Of a DNA stretch of 64,000 nt, positions 1 to 8,953 are shown piece by piece. The notes beneath the pieces were generated by a model that was not told the DNA's origin, made no database searches, and saw nothing but the letters and a program-made list of their open reading frames with translations. Every line of letters starts with the position of its first letter. The first letter of the stretch is position 1. The stretch comes from Streptomyces longwoodensis. GTDB lineage: Bacteria; Actinomycetota; Actinomycetes; Streptomycetales; Streptomycetaceae. The translations under genes were made by a program, and so were the position numbers. The stretch spans positions 102,344 through 166,343 of the forward strand of contig NZ_KQ948554.1 in assembly GCF_001514125.1 (NCBI RefSeq), in the 5' to 3' direction.

Positions 1-662
1 GGCAGCCGGAGGACGACGCCTTCCAGGGCCTCGACCCCCACCGCGCCACCCTGCGCCCCCGGTTGTACTGGTTCAACGCCGTGCTCACCGTCGCGCTGCT
101 CACCGCCATGATCATGGAGTGGCTGCCGATCCCGGTGCTGTTCCTGCTCGGCGCCGCGCTCGCCCTGACCGTCAACTACCCGCACATGCCCGACCAGAAG
201 GCCCGCATCGCCGCGCACGCCGAGAACGTGCTCAACGTCTCCGGCATGGTCTTCGCCGCCGCCGTCTTCACCGGCGTCCTCCAGGGCACCGGCATGGTCG
301 ACCACATGGCGACGTGGCTGGTCGACAACATCCCCGCCGGTCTCGGACCGCACATGGCCGTGGTGACCGGCGTGCTGAGCATCCCGCTGACGTACTTCAT
401 GTCCAACGACGGCTTCTACTTCGGCATCCTGCCGGTGCTGGCCGAGGCGGGCCAGGCGCACGGCGTCCCCGCCGTCGAGGTGGCCCGTGCCTCGATCGTC
501 GGCCAGCCGCTGCACATGTCCAGCCCGCTCGTCCCGGCCGTCTACGTCCTGGTCGGCATGGCCAAGGTCGAGTTCGGCGACCACACCCGGTTCGTGGTGA
601 AGTGGGCGGCGCTGACCTCGCTCGTGGTGCTCGGCGCGGCCGTGCTGTTCGGCATCGTCTGA
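1..662 (+). CDS. Citrate-type metal/proton symporter, CitMHS family, C-terminal part
   Basis: The window opens inside this gene; about 219 codons are visible, read from base 3 to the TGA at 660-662. The visible part is mostly hydrophobic, with long helices and the segments PLTYFMSNDGFYFG and VGQPLHMSSPLVPAV. These fit the C-terminal half of CitMHS-type transporters, which move citrate complexed with a divalent metal together with protons across the cytoplasmic membrane. The last 20 residues form a membrane helix ending at the stop. The N-terminal half lies outside the window. The family is fairly sure; the substrate is inferred. Confidence 0.75.
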   Translation, partial: QPEDDAFQGLDPHRATLRPRLYWFNAVLTVALLTAMIMEWLPIPVLFLLGAALALTVNYPHMPDQKARIAAHAENVLNVSGMVFAAAVFTGVLQGTGMVDHMATWLVDNIPAGLGPHMAVVTGVLSIPLTYFMSNDGFYFGILPVLAEAGQAHGVPAVEVARASIVGQPLHMSSPLVPAVYVLVGMAKVEFGDHTRFVVKWAALTSLVVLGAAVLFGIV

Positions 663-729
663 CGCGCCTCCCGAACAGCCCCGGACTCCTTGGACCACCC
701 CACGGAGACCACCCCACGGAGGAAGAACC

Positions 730-1962
730 ATGGCGCCCGGTGGGAACCGCGGCTGGCTGCTCCGCCTCGTCATCGCCTTCGGCTGCGCGCAGGGGGCGGT
801 CTCGATGGCCCGGCCCGCCGTCTCCTACCGGGCGCTCGCGCTGGGTGCCGACGAGCGGGCGGTCGGCGTCATCGCCGGTGTCTACGCCCTGTTCCCGCTG
901 TTCGCGGCGGTCCCGCTGGGCCGGCGCACCGACCACGGCCGGTGCGCGCCCCTGCTGCCGCTGGGCGTGGTCCTCGTCGCGGGCGGCTGCGCGCTCAGCG
1001 GCCTCGCCGGCTCCCTCGCCACGATGGCCCTGTGGAGCGGGGTGATGGGCCTGGGCCACCTCTGCTTCGTGATCGGTGCCCAATCGCTGGTCGCGCGGCA
1101 GTCCGCGCCGCACGAACAGGACCGCAACTTCGGGTACTTCACCATCGGCGCCTCCCTCGGGCAGCTGGCCGGCCCGGTCGCGGCGGGCGCGCTGATCGGC
1201 GGGCCGGACCGGGCGGGCGGCAGCGCGCTCGCCCTGCTGGTCGCGGGGGCCGGCGCGGCGGCGGCGTTCACCTCGCTGTGGCGCATCGAGGACGAGGCGG
1301 CGGCCAAGTCCCGCACTGGAGGCGGGAGTCGGGTCCCGGTGGGGCGCATCCTGCGCACCCGGGGCGTGCCCGCGGGCATCCTGGTGAGCCTGTCGGTGCT
1401 GTCCGCGACGGACGTCCTCACCGCCTACCTGGCGGTGGTCGGCGAGCACCGGGGCATCGCCCCGTCGGTGGTCGGCGTCCTGCTGAGCGTGCGGGCGGCG
1501 GCCTCGATCGCCTGCCGCCTGGTGCTGACCCCCCTGCTGCGGCTGCTGGGCCGCACCGCGCTGCTGGTGGTGACCTGCGCCCTGGCGGCCCTGCTGTGCG
1601 CGGGCGTCGCGCTGCCCGTGCCGGTGTGGGCCCTGGGCGCGATGCTCGCGGTGCTGGGCTTCTGCCTGGGGGTGGGGCAGCCGTTGTCGATGACGACGGT
1701 CGTGCGGGCCGCGCCCGAGGCCGCCCGCTCGACCGCCCTCGCGCTGCGCTTGACCGGAAACCGGCTCGGGCAGGTCGCGGCCCCCGCGGGCGCGGGCCTG
1801 GTCGCCGGTCTCGCGGGTGTGGCGGCGCCGTTCGTGCTGCTCGGGGCACTGCTGCTCCTGTCGGCGGGGGTGGCGCTGCGCGCACCGGGGGCCGTCCCGC
1901 GGCCGGACGGGGCGGGGGAGGGGCGCCGGCGGCCTGGACTGCGCCGCACGAGCGATATCTGA
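730..1962 (+). CDS. Major facilitator superfamily transporter
   Basis: A 410-residue integral membrane protein with about 12 hydrophobic segments. The loop after the second helix reads PLGRRTDHGR, a form of the MFS G-x-x-x-D-R-x-G-R motif. A GGAGGAAG ribosome site lies 4 bases before the ATG at 730. The gene starts 67 bases after the citrate transporter and may share its transcript. The last 25 residues are polar and basic, probably a cytoplasmic tail. Family members move small molecules by proton coupling, either as exporters or importers. No residue seen here fixes the substrate. Confidence 0.85.
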   Translation: MAPGGNRGWLLRLVIAFGCAQGAVSMARPAVSYRALALGADERAVGVIAGVYALFPLFAAVPLGRRTDHGRCAPLLPLGVVLVAGGCALSGLAGSLATMALWSGVMGLGHLCFVIGAQSLVARQSAPHEQDRNFGYFTIGASLGQLAGPVAAGALIGGPDRAGGSALALLVAGAGAAAAFTSLWRIEDEAAAKSRTGGGSRVPVGRILRTRGVPAGILVSLSVLSATDVLTAYLAVVGEHRGIAPSVVGVLLSVRAAASIACRLVLTPLLRLLGRTALLVVTCALAALLCAGVALPVPVWALGAMLAVLGFCLGVGQPLSMTTVVRAAPEAARSTALALRLTGNRLGQVAAPAGAGLVAGLAGVAAPFVLLGALLLLSAGVALRAPGAVPRPDGAGEGRRRPGLRRTSDI

Positions 1963-2064
1963 CGGCGTGCCGTGTGTCGCTGCCGCGACGCGCGGGGGTG
2001 CATGGCAGAGAGTCCGAGGCGAAAGAGCGATTTGTATGAAAATCGTCCTGACTCGGAGGAATGC

Positions 2065-2718
2065 ATGCCCACCCTGACACTTCCCCGCCCGCACGGCTCC
2101 CGCGTCGGTGCCGCCGTCCTCCTCACCGCCCTCACGGCCTCCGGTGCGACGTTCCTCGCGGCCCCCGCCGCCGTCGCCCAGGGCGAGGCCGGCGACATCC
2201 GGGTCCACCGGGAGCACGTCCCCTTCGGCGTCTCCAAGGACGACCCGCTGGTCTGCCGCTTCTACCTGGACGCGGTCAACTTCGACACGCTGCCCACCAT
2301 CGCCTACACGATCCTCGCGCAGCCCCCGCTGCCCACCGCCGCCACCGTCACCGGCACCATCCCGCTCGCGGGCGGCGCCGGGCACACCGACCCGCTGGGG
2401 CTGGCCGACGGCCAGTACAAGATCACGTGGATCGTCGCGGGCGTCCCCAAGGAGAAGGTCTTCCGGGTCAACTGCCACGACGGCAAGCGCGAGGGCGAGC
2501 AGGGCCCCGGGGAGATCCAGGACAAGCAGGGCGACGCGGGCTGGGGCCAGGGCGAGCAGGACGGCCCCAAGGGCGGGGTGCACGCGGGCGGTGGCGGCCT
2601 CGTCGACACGGCGGCCGCCTACAGCCCGGTGGCCGCCGCGGCGGGTGTCGGTGTCGTAGCGGTCGGCGCCGCCCTGTACGTCCGCAAGACGCGCCGGCGC
2701 ACCCATGGTGCGGCCTAG
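2065..2718 (+). CDS. Secreted, C-terminally anchored protein, possible sortase substrate
   Basis: A 217-residue protein starting at the ATG at 2065, which has GGAGG 5 bases upstream; in-frame starts further upstream lack such a site. Residues 1 to about 36 are a signal peptide (basic start, hydrophobic core, AVA-Q cleavage site). The mature part has two cysteines, then a Gly/Lys/Asp/Glu-rich stretch. The C-terminus is built like a cell-wall sorting signal: the pentapeptide LVDTA, a hydrophobic run of about 25 residues, then a basic RKTRRR tail. The last 14 bases overlap the next gene, a sortase. LVDTA as sorting signal is inferred; simple membrane anchoring is the alternative. No enzymatic domain is recognised. 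Confidence 0.75.
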   Translation: MPTLTLPRPHGSRVGAAVLLTALTASGATFLAAPAAVAQGEAGDIRVHREHVPFGVSKDDPLVCRFYLDAVNFDTLPTIAYTILAQPPLPTAATVTGTIPLAGGAGHTDPLGLADGQYKITWIVAGVPKEKVFRVNCHDGKREGEQGPGEIQDKQGDAGWGQGEQDGPKGGVHAGGGGLVDTAAAYSPVAAAAGVGVVAVGAALYVRKTRRRTHGAA

Positions 2719-3625
2719 GCGCAGACGCAGGCCGTGGCACCGGACGCGTGCCTACCGCCTCACCAGGACGGCCGTCCTGACGGTCGTCCTGGTGACGGTG
2801 GGGGTGCGGTGCGGGGGTGACGACCGGCCGTCCGCGCCCCAGCGGGCGGCCGCCGCGGCCGCCCCCGGCCGCACCGACGCCCGCGGGGACCCGCTCCCCG
2901 GGAAGACCGACGGCGAGGGCGGCGGCGCGACACCCACCCGGAGCGGCGCGCCGACCCCCACGCGGGGCGCCGCGGCGAGCCGCTCCCCGGCCGGGTCGGC
3001 GAGCCCCTCCCCGGTCCCGTCCGCGTCCCGGCCCGGGACCGGCGCGAGCGCCGGGTCCGCCGCCCCGTCCCGCCCCGCCCCGTCCGGCAGCGCGGCGGGC
3101 GGCCGCACGGCGGGCGGCACGGGGCGGACGGACGCCAAGGCCGCGGGCAAGCCCCCCGCGACCCCGCTGCCCGCCTCCCGGCCGACCACCTTCGGCGTCC
3201 CCGCACTGGGCATCCGGGCGCCCGTCATCGGCCTGCGGCTCGACGACCACCGGCAGCTGTCGACCCCGCCGGTCGACCGGCCCAAGCTCGTCGGCTGGTA
3301 CCGGGCCGGTCCCACACCCGGCGAACCGGGCACCGCCATCGCCGTCGGCCACCGCGACACCCGGACGGGCCCCGCCGTCTTCGCCGCACTGGCCGAGGTG
3401 AAGCCCGGCAACCACATCGAGGTCGGGCGCGCGGACGGGCGTACGGCCGTCTACACGGTGGACCGGGTGCGGGTGTTCGACAAGTCCGGGTTCCCCGACA
3501 AGGAGGTCTACGGCGCGTCCGAGCGGGCCGAACTGCGGGTGATCACCTGCGGGGGCCTGTTCACCCGGCGCACCGGCTACACCAGCAACGTGGTGGTGTT
3601 CGCCCACCTGACCGCCGTCAGATGA
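2705..3625 (+). CDS. Class F-like sortase with long Pro/Ala/Ser-rich linker
   Basis: A 306-residue protein. It has a basic N-terminus, one membrane-anchor helix (about residues 20-36) and a low-complexity Pro/Ala/Ser/Arg linker to about residue 155. A sortase beta-barrel follows. The catalytic set is visible: His in AVGHRDTR, Cys in LRVITCGG, and Arg in FTRRTGYTSN near the end. Sortases are extracellular transpeptidases that cleave a sorting motif and attach the protein to peptidoglycan. The 14-base overlap with the secreted-protein gene suggests translational coupling and a dedicated enzyme-substrate pair. Class F is proposed from the HRD form of the His motif and the actinobacterial setting. 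The linker is longer than usual. Confidence 0.85.
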   Translation: MVRPRRRRRPWHRTRAYRLTRTAVLTVVLVTVGVRCGGDDRPSAPQRAAAAAAPGRTDARGDPLPGKTDGEGGGATPTRSGAPTPTRGAAASRSPAGSASPSPVPSASRPGTGASAGSAAPSRPAPSGSAAGGRTAGGTGRTDAKAAGKPPATPLPASRPTTFGVPALGIRAPVIGLRLDDHRQLSTPPVDRPKLVGWYRAGPTPGEPGTAIAVGHRDTRTGPAVFAALAEVKPGNHIEVGRADGRTAVYTVDRVRVFDKSGFPDKEVYGASERAELRVITCGGLFTRRTGYTSNVVVFAHLTAVR

Positions 3626-3770
3626 CCGGACGGTGGGGACGGTCCCGCACCGCCCCCACCGCCCCGGCACGGCAGAACCCGGGCGTCCGCTTTCTCATCC
3701 CTCGGACGGGACCGCCCGATTCCTCGTCCCGTCTCTTCCCCGGCCGCGCACAGTCCGTTAACTTCCGTGA

Positions 3771-3787
3771 CTCGTACGCCTCGTACG
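3771..3787 (+). promoter_or_regulatory. Direct repeat of CTCGTACG before the ABC ATPase gene
   Basis: CTCGTACG occurs twice with a 9-base period (3771-3778 and 3780-3787), about 67 bases upstream of the ATPase start. Each copy contains the palindrome CGTACG. It may be a regulator site. No candidate regulator gene is adjacent, and the role is unproven. Confidence 0.3.
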
Positions 3788-3853
3788 ACCCGCACGGGGC
3801 GGCCCAGACCGCGGAGCACCAAGGGTCTGTCGTTTGGATCGGGGACGACTCTC

Positions 3854-5191
3854 ATGACACGCGCCATCTCTCTGCACGACGTGAGCAAGGTCTACGCCAA
3901 GGGCGTCCGCGTGGTGGACCGGCTCACCCTGCACATCGAACCCGGGGAGTTCCTGGTCCTGCTGGGCCCCTCCGGCTGCGGCAAGTCGACCGTCCTGCGC
4001 ATGATCGCCGGCCTCGAGGAGATCACCGAGGGCGAACTGCTGCTGGACGGCGAATCCGCCAACGAACTGCTGCCGTCCGCCCGTGACATGGCGATGGTCT
4101 TCCAGAACTTCGCGCTGTACCCCTCCATGAGCAGCCGGGACAACATCGGCTTCCCGCTGCGCATCGAGGCCCCCGGCGCCGACCCGGCCCCCCGGGTGGA
4201 CGCCACCGCCCGCATGCTCGGCATCGAGGACCTGCTCGACCGGTTCCCGGCCCAGCTCTCCGGCGGGGAACGGCAGCGCGTCGCCATGGGCCGGGCCATC
4301 GCCCGCCACCCCTCGGCCTTCCTGATGGACGAGCCGCTGTCCAACCTGGACGCCAAGCTGCGCAACCACCTGCGCGCCGAGATCGCCCACCTCACCCGGG
4401 ACCTCGGCGTCACCACGGTCTACGTCACCCACGACCAGGCCGAGGCCATGTCCCTCGGCCACCGGGTGGCGGTCCTGCGCGGCGGCGTCCTGCAGCAGGT
4501 CGGCAGCCCCCGCGAGGTCTACGCCCTGCCGCGCAACATCTTCGTCGCCGCCTTCATCGGCACCCCCCGCATCAACCTGCTGCGCGGCGTGGTCCGCGCC
4601 CCGCTCGACGGCGCCATGACCATCAGCCTCGGCAAGCAGGCGCTGCGGCTGCCCGAGCCGCTGTCGGTCGACCACAAGCTGCTGCGCGTGCAGCAGGGCC
4701 GGGAGGTGATCGTCGGCCTGCGCTCGGAGGCCGTCCGCATCGCCGAAGCCTCCACCGCGCGGCCCGGCGAGACGCTGATCACCGGGCTGGTCGAGCACGT
4801 GGAGTTCCAGGGCCACGAGGCACTGGTCCACTTCAACACCGGCTCGCGCCCCGCCGTCGTCCCCGAGCTGGAGGCGCCCCGGCCGGCGTCGCGGCCGTCC
4901 CGCCGACGGCGCCGCGACGGTTCGGTGCTGGACCGGCTGCGCGAGCGCGCGGGCAGCCTGCGGGCCGGCCCCGTGGTGGTCCTGGACGAGCCCCCCGAGC
5001 CGGACCCGGCCCCGGCCGCCGCCGACGTCCGGCTCCCCGGCGACCTGGTGGTGCGCACCACACCCGACCTGGACCTGCGCCACGGCATGCAGGTGCCGCT
5101 GCTGGTCGACGTCGCCCACCTGTTCGTCTTCGACCAGCACGGCGAGCGCATCTGCCCCACCCCCGCGAGGCTCCCCGATCTGGAAGAGTGA
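3854..5191 (+). CDS. ABC transporter ATP-binding protein, carbohydrate-import (MsiK/UgpC) type
   Basis: A 445-residue protein. Walker A GPSGCGKST is at residues 38-46, the Q-loop Gln at 84, the signature LSGGERQ at 135-141, Walker B FLMDEP at 156-161 and the switch His at 193. The long C-terminal part is the TOBE regulatory region of sugar-importer ATPases. It is interrupted at about residues 335-400 by an Arg- and Pro-rich insertion unlike the family norm. No permease or binding-protein gene is nearby, so it may serve transporters encoded elsewhere, as MsiK does. The ATG at 3854 is chosen because similarity begins at once; the upstream ribosome site is weak. Confidence 0.85.
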   Translation: MTRAISLHDVSKVYAKGVRVVDRLTLHIEPGEFLVLLGPSGCGKSTVLRMIAGLEEITEGELLLDGESANELLPSARDMAMVFQNFALYPSMSSRDNIGFPLRIEAPGADPAPRVDATARMLGIEDLLDRFPAQLSGGERQRVAMGRAIARHPSAFLMDEPLSNLDAKLRNHLRAEIAHLTRDLGVTTVYVTHDQAEAMSLGHRVAVLRGGVLQQVGSPREVYALPRNIFVAAFIGTPRINLLRGVVRAPLDGAMTISLGKQALRLPEPLSVDHKLLRVQQGREVIVGLRSEAVRIAEASTARPGETLITGLVEHVEFQGHEALVHFNTGSRPAVVPELEAPRPASRPSRRRRRDGSVLDRLRERAGSLRAGPVVVLDEPPEPDPAPAAADVRLPGDLVVRTTPDLDLRHGMQVPLLVDVAHLFVFDQHGERICPTPARLPDLEE

Positions 5192-5236
5192 TGCGGACGC
5201 GTGCCCGTCCGCGCCCCGGTCACCCCTGGTGCCAGA

Positions 5237-5255
5237 AAACTAACACCGCTAGTTT
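5237..5255. promoter_or_regulatory. Inverted repeat, probable TetR operator (site 1)
   Basis: The sequence AAACTAACACCGCTAGTTT is an inverted repeat with 6-base arms, 36 bases before the aldehyde dehydrogenase start. It matches the palindrome at 10428-10446 at 15 of 19 positions. That second site separates a TetR gene from an acyl-CoA dehydrogenase gene, so the same TetR protein probably binds both. Confidence 0.6.
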
Positions 5256-5291
5256 GGGGTCGGACGACGAGGACCGCCCGGAGGGAACGCG

Positions 5292-6680
5292 ATGAAGGCA
5301 CACGACGGCATCTACCTCGACGGCGCCTGGCGCCCGGCGCTGAGCGGGGAGGTGATCGACGTCGTCGACCCCGTGGACGAGCAGGTGATCGCCCGGGTCC
5401 CGGCGGCCGGCGCCGAGGACGTCGACGCGGCCGTACGGGCCGCCCGCGCCGCCCTGCCCGGCTGGGCGGCCACCGCCCCCGCCGAACGGGCCGCCCGGCT
5501 GTCCGCGCTGCGGGACGCGCTGGCGGCCCGCAAGGGCGAGATCGCCGAGACGGTCACCGCCGAACTCGGCGCGCCCCTGGCCTTCTCCCAGGCGGTCCAC
5601 GCGGCCGTCCCGATCGCCGTCGCGGGCTCCTACGCCGACCTGGCCGCCCGCCACGCCTTCGAGGAGAAGGTCGGCAACTCGACCGTCTTCCACGAGCCGG
5701 TGGGCGTGGTCGCCGCCATCACGCCCTGGAACTACCCGCTCCACCAGGTCGTCGCGAAGGTCGCCCCCGCCCTCGCGGCCGGCTGCACGGTCGTCCTCAA
5801 GCCCGCCGAGGACACCCCGCTGGTCGCCCAGCTCTTCGCCGAGTGCGTCCACGACGCCGGGGTGCCGGCCGGCGTGTTCAACCTGGTCACCGGCCTCGGC
5901 CCGGTCGCCGGACAGGCCCTCGCCGAGCACCCCGGGGTGGACCTGGTCAGCTTCACCGGCTCCACGGCCGTCGGCCGGACCATCGCCGCGACCGCGGGCG
6001 CCGCGATCAAGAAGGTCGCGCTGGAACTCGGCGGCAAGTCCGCCAACGTCATCCTGCCGAGCGCCGACCTCGCCAAGGCGGTCAACGTCGGCGTCGCCAA
6101 CGTGATGTCCAACTCCGGCCAGACGTGCAGCGCCTGGACCCGTATGCTGGTCCACCGCGACCAGTACGACGAGGCGGTCGAGCTGGCGCGCACGGCCGCC
6201 GCCAAGTACGGCGACCGCATCGGCCCGCTGGTCAACGCCAAGCAGCAGGCCCGGGTGCGCGGTTACATCGAGAAGGGTGTCGCCGAGGGCGCCCGGCTCG
6301 TCGCGGGCGGCGCCGAACCCCCGCGCGAGCGCGGCTACTTCGTCAGCCCCACCGTCTTCGCCGACGTCACCCCGGAGATGACGATCGCCCAGGAGGAGAT
6401 CTTCGGCCCCGTCCTGTCCGTCCTGCGCTACGAGGACGAGGAGGACGCCCTGCGCATCGCCAACGGCACGGTCTACGGCCTCGCCGGCGCGGTCTGGGCC
6501 GGTGACGATGCCGAGGCCGTGGCCTTCGCCCGCCGCATGGACACCGGGCAGGTCGACGTCAACGGCGGCCGCTTCAACCCCCTCGCGCCCTTCGGCGGGT
6601 ACAAGCAGTCGGGCGTCGGCCGGGAACTCGGGGCCCACGGGCTCGCCGAGTACCTGCAGACCAAGTCCCTCCAGTTTTAA
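5292..6680 (+). CDS. NAD(P)-dependent aldehyde dehydrogenase
   Basis: A 462-residue enzyme of the aldehyde dehydrogenase superfamily, slightly shorter than the usual 480-500. Catalytic residues are in place: Asn147 in TPWNYP, Glu245 in LELGGKS and the nucleophile Cys279 in GQTCS. The coenzyme loop FTGSTAVG is at 221-228. It oxidises an aldehyde to the acid in the cytoplasm. GGAGGG lies before the ATG at 5292. An alcohol dehydrogenase gene follows 15 bases downstream, so the pair can turn an alcohol to a carboxylate. The palindrome at 5237 suggests repression by the TetR protein encoded at 9759-10400. The substrate is not deducible. Confidence 0.92.
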   Translation: MKAHDGIYLDGAWRPALSGEVIDVVDPVDEQVIARVPAAGAEDVDAAVRAARAALPGWAATAPAERAARLSALRDALAARKGEIAETVTAELGAPLAFSQAVHAAVPIAVAGSYADLAARHAFEEKVGNSTVFHEPVGVVAAITPWNYPLHQVVAKVAPALAAGCTVVLKPAEDTPLVAQLFAECVHDAGVPAGVFNLVTGLGPVAGQALAEHPGVDLVSFTGSTAVGRTIAATAGAAIKKVALELGGKSANVILPSADLAKAVNVGVANVMSNSGQTCSAWTRMLVHRDQYDEAVELARTAAAKYGDRIGPLVNAKQQARVRGYIEKGVAEGARLVAGGAEPPRERGYFVSPTVFADVTPEMTIAQEEIFGPVLSVLRYEDEEDALRIANGTVYGLAGAVWAGDDAEAVAFARRMDTGQVDVNGGRFNPLAPFGGYKQSGVGRELGAHGLAEYLQTKSLQF

Positions 6681-6695
6681 GGGAGTCCACCAGAC

Positions 6696-7778
6696 ATGGC
6701 CGTACGTGCCGCCGTCCTGCCCGCCATCGGCGCCCCGCTGGACGTCACCCGGATCGAGCTGCCCGCACCGGGCCCCGGCCGGGTCCGGGTCCGCCTGGCC
6801 GCCGCCGGGGTCTGCCACTCCGACCTCTCACTGGCCAACGGCACCCTGAAGGTGCCCGTCCCGGCCGTCCTCGGGCACGAGGGCGCGGGCACCGTCGTCG
6901 CCGTCGGCGAGGGCGTCACCGGCTTCGCCCCGGGCGACGGGGTCGTCCTCAACTGGGCGCCCTCCTGTGGCCGCTGCCACGCCTGCGGCCTCGGCGAGGT
7001 CTGGCTGTGCGCCAACGCGCTCAGCGGCGCCGCCGACGTGTACGCCCGGACCGTGGACGGCACCGACCTCCACCCCGGCCTCAACGTGGCCGCGTTCGCC
7101 GAGGAGACCGTCGTCCCCGTCTCCTGCCTCCTGCCCCTGCCCGAGGGCATCCCCCTCACCGACGCGGCCCTCCTCGGCTGCGCCGTCCTCACCGGCTACG
7201 GCGCCGTCCACCACTCGGCGCGGGTCCGCGAGGGCGAGACGGTGGCCGTCTTCGGTGTCGGCGGGGTCGGCCTCGCGGCCCTCCAGGCCGCCCGGATCGC
7301 GGGCGCCTCCAAGATCGTCGCCGTCGACGTCTCCCCGGAGAAGGAGGAACTGGCCCGGGCGGCCGGCGCCACGGACTACCTCGTGGCCTCCTCCGACACC
7401 GCCCGCGAGATCCGCGCCCTCACCGGCAAGCAGGGCGTCGACGTCGCCGTGGAGTGCGTGGGCCGCGCCGTCACCATCCGCACCGCCTGGGAGTCCACCC
7501 GGCGCGGCGGCCGCACCACGGTCGTCGGGATCGGCGGCACCGACCAGCAGGTCACCTTCAACGCCCTGGAACTCTTCCACTGGGGCCGCACCCTCTCCGG
7601 CTGCGTCTACGGCAACTCCGACCCGGCCGCCGACCTCCCGGTCCTGGCCACCCACATCCGCGAGGGCCGCCTGGACCTGGCCTCACTGGTCACCGAGCGC
7701 ATCACCCTGGACGACATCCCCACGGCGTTCGACCACATGCTCGCGGGCAAGGGCGGCAGGGCCCTGGTCGTCTTCTGA
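6696..7778 (+). CDS. Zinc-dependent alcohol dehydrogenase (MDR family)
   Basis: A 360-residue medium-chain dehydrogenase. The catalytic zinc site includes Cys40 (GVCHSD) and His61-Glu62 (GHEGAG), with Cys162 as probable third ligand. The structural zinc lobe has Cys91, 94, 97 and 105. The nucleotide-binding GVGGVG is at 187-192. It interconverts an alcohol and an aldehyde with NAD(H). It begins 15 bases after the aldehyde dehydrogenase with GGGAG upstream, so the two are almost certainly one operon. The four-cysteine lobe sets it apart from the zinc-free quinone reductase at 26721. Substrate unknown. Confidence 0.92.
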   Translation: MAVRAAVLPAIGAPLDVTRIELPAPGPGRVRVRLAAAGVCHSDLSLANGTLKVPVPAVLGHEGAGTVVAVGEGVTGFAPGDGVVLNWAPSCGRCHACGLGEVWLCANALSGAADVYARTVDGTDLHPGLNVAAFAEETVVPVSCLLPLPEGIPLTDAALLGCAVLTGYGAVHHSARVREGETVAVFGVGGVGLAALQAARIAGASKIVAVDVSPEKEELARAAGATDYLVASSDTAREIRALTGKQGVDVAVECVGRAVTIRTAWESTRRGGRTTVVGIGGTDQQVTFNALELFHWGRTLSGCVYGNSDPAADLPVLATHIREGRLDLASLVTERITLDDIPTAFDHMLAGKGGRALVVF

Positions 7779-7784
7779 CGTCGC

Positions 7785-8717
7785 TCACGTGACCTTCTCG
7801 GGCCGCGGCTCCGGCGCCGCGGCCCGCTCCCGCGTCCGACGCCGCGACCGGGACACCGCCACACCCGCCAGGCACAGCGCCCCGCCCGCCAGCGTGAGCA
7901 CCCCGGGCACCTCGCCCAGCGCCAGCCACGACATCAGCACGACGAGGGCCGGCACGGCATAGGTGGTCGCACCCATCCGGGCGGCCGTGGTGCGCGCCAG
8001 GGCGTAGGCCCACGTGGTGAAGGCGAGGGCGGTGGGGAAGACGCCCAGGTAGACCATGTTGAGGGTGGCGGACACCGGCGCCTTCGCCGCTTCGTGCACC
8101 AGTTGCCCGGCGAACGGCAGACAGGCCACGGCCCCGACCAGGCACCCGAACGTCGTCACCTGCAGGGCGCTCGCCGTCGCCAGGGCGGGCTTCTGCGCCA
8201 CCACACCGGACGCGTAGGCGACGGCGGCCAGCAGGCACAGCACCACGCCGAACACGGAGGACCCGCCCCCGCTCGACATCGACAGCCCGACGGTCACCGC
8301 CCCGGCGAACGACACGGCCATCCCCGCCAGCAGCCGCGGCGGCATCGGGTCGCCGAGCAGCCGGGCCCCGAGCAGGGCGATCAGCAGCGGTCCGACGTTC
8401 ACCACCAGCGCGGCCGTCCCCGCGTCGACCTGCTGCTCGCCCCAGTTGAGGGCGACCATGTAGAAACCGAACCACAGCACCCCGGACAGCAGGACGCCCC
8501 GCCACGCGGACCTCGGCGGCAGCCCTTCCCGCCGCACGGCCCACAGCACGCCCAGCACCGCGGCCCCCGACACCAGCCTGCCGAGCGCCAGCGCACCGGG
8601 GGAGTAGGCACCGCCCGCACTCCGGATCGACACGAAGGCGGAGGCCCAGGCCACGACGGTGACACAGGCGGCCCCCGCCGCGAGGACCCGGGCCCGATCG
8701 GACTGGCTGCGCATCAT
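7785..8717 (-). CDS. EamA/DMT-family transporter
   Basis: A 310-residue protein with about ten hydrophobic segments in two EamA repeats. The conserved ends read VAWASAFVSIRS in the first helix and LVVLMSWLALGE in the second repeat. It ends in a basic tail. Family members export amino acids or metabolites. It converges with the alcohol dehydrogenase, leaving only 6 bases between stops. Two ATGs lie in tandem (8717 and 8714). GGGAG is 1 base before the first and 4 before the second, so the second may be used. Upstream of it lies the 45-base repeat array. Confidence 0.85.
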   Translation of the reverse strand: MMRSQSDRARVLAAGAACVTVVAWASAFVSIRSAGGAYSPGALALGRLVSGAAVLGVLWAVRREGLPPRSAWRGVLLSGVLWFGFYMVALNWGEQQVDAGTAALVVNVGPLLIALLGARLLGDPMPPRLLAGMAVSFAGAVTVGLSMSSGGGSSVFGVVLCLLAAVAYASGVVAQKPALATASALQVTTFGCLVGAVACLPFAGQLVHEAAKAPVSATLNMVYLGVFPTALAFTTWAYALARTTAARMGATTYAVPALVVLMSWLALGEVPGVLTLAGGALCLAGVAVSRSRRRTRERAAAPEPRPEKVT

Positions 8718-8780
8718 GCTCCCGAAGGGTAGACATCGGAACGCCTCGATCCCGGCGGACATCGGACAAGAAGGACGGAG

Positions 8781-8905
8781 CAGGGGCGCGGAGTCCTGCG
8801 CGACAGGGCTGAAGTCGACCCACCCCAGGGGCGCGGGGTCGTGTGCGACAGGGCTGAGGCCGACCCACCCCAGGGGCGCGGGGAACTGCGCGACCAGCCC
8901 CCACG
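8781..8905. repeat. Tandem array of a 45-base intergenic repeat
   Basis: Copies begin at 8781, 8826 and 8871, each opening with CAGGGGCGCG. The first two run the full 45 bases; the third keeps about 35 before diverging. A related single copy lies at 13890-13935. Copies contain an imperfect hairpin (GCGCGGGG against a downstream CGCGAC). It looks like a dispersed Streptomyces intergenic element rather than coding sequence, although it stays open in one minus-strand frame. Confidence 0.75.
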
Positions 8906-8953
8906 CACCCGCACCCGACGACCCGCCACCACACCTCGCACCCCCACCCCTCC

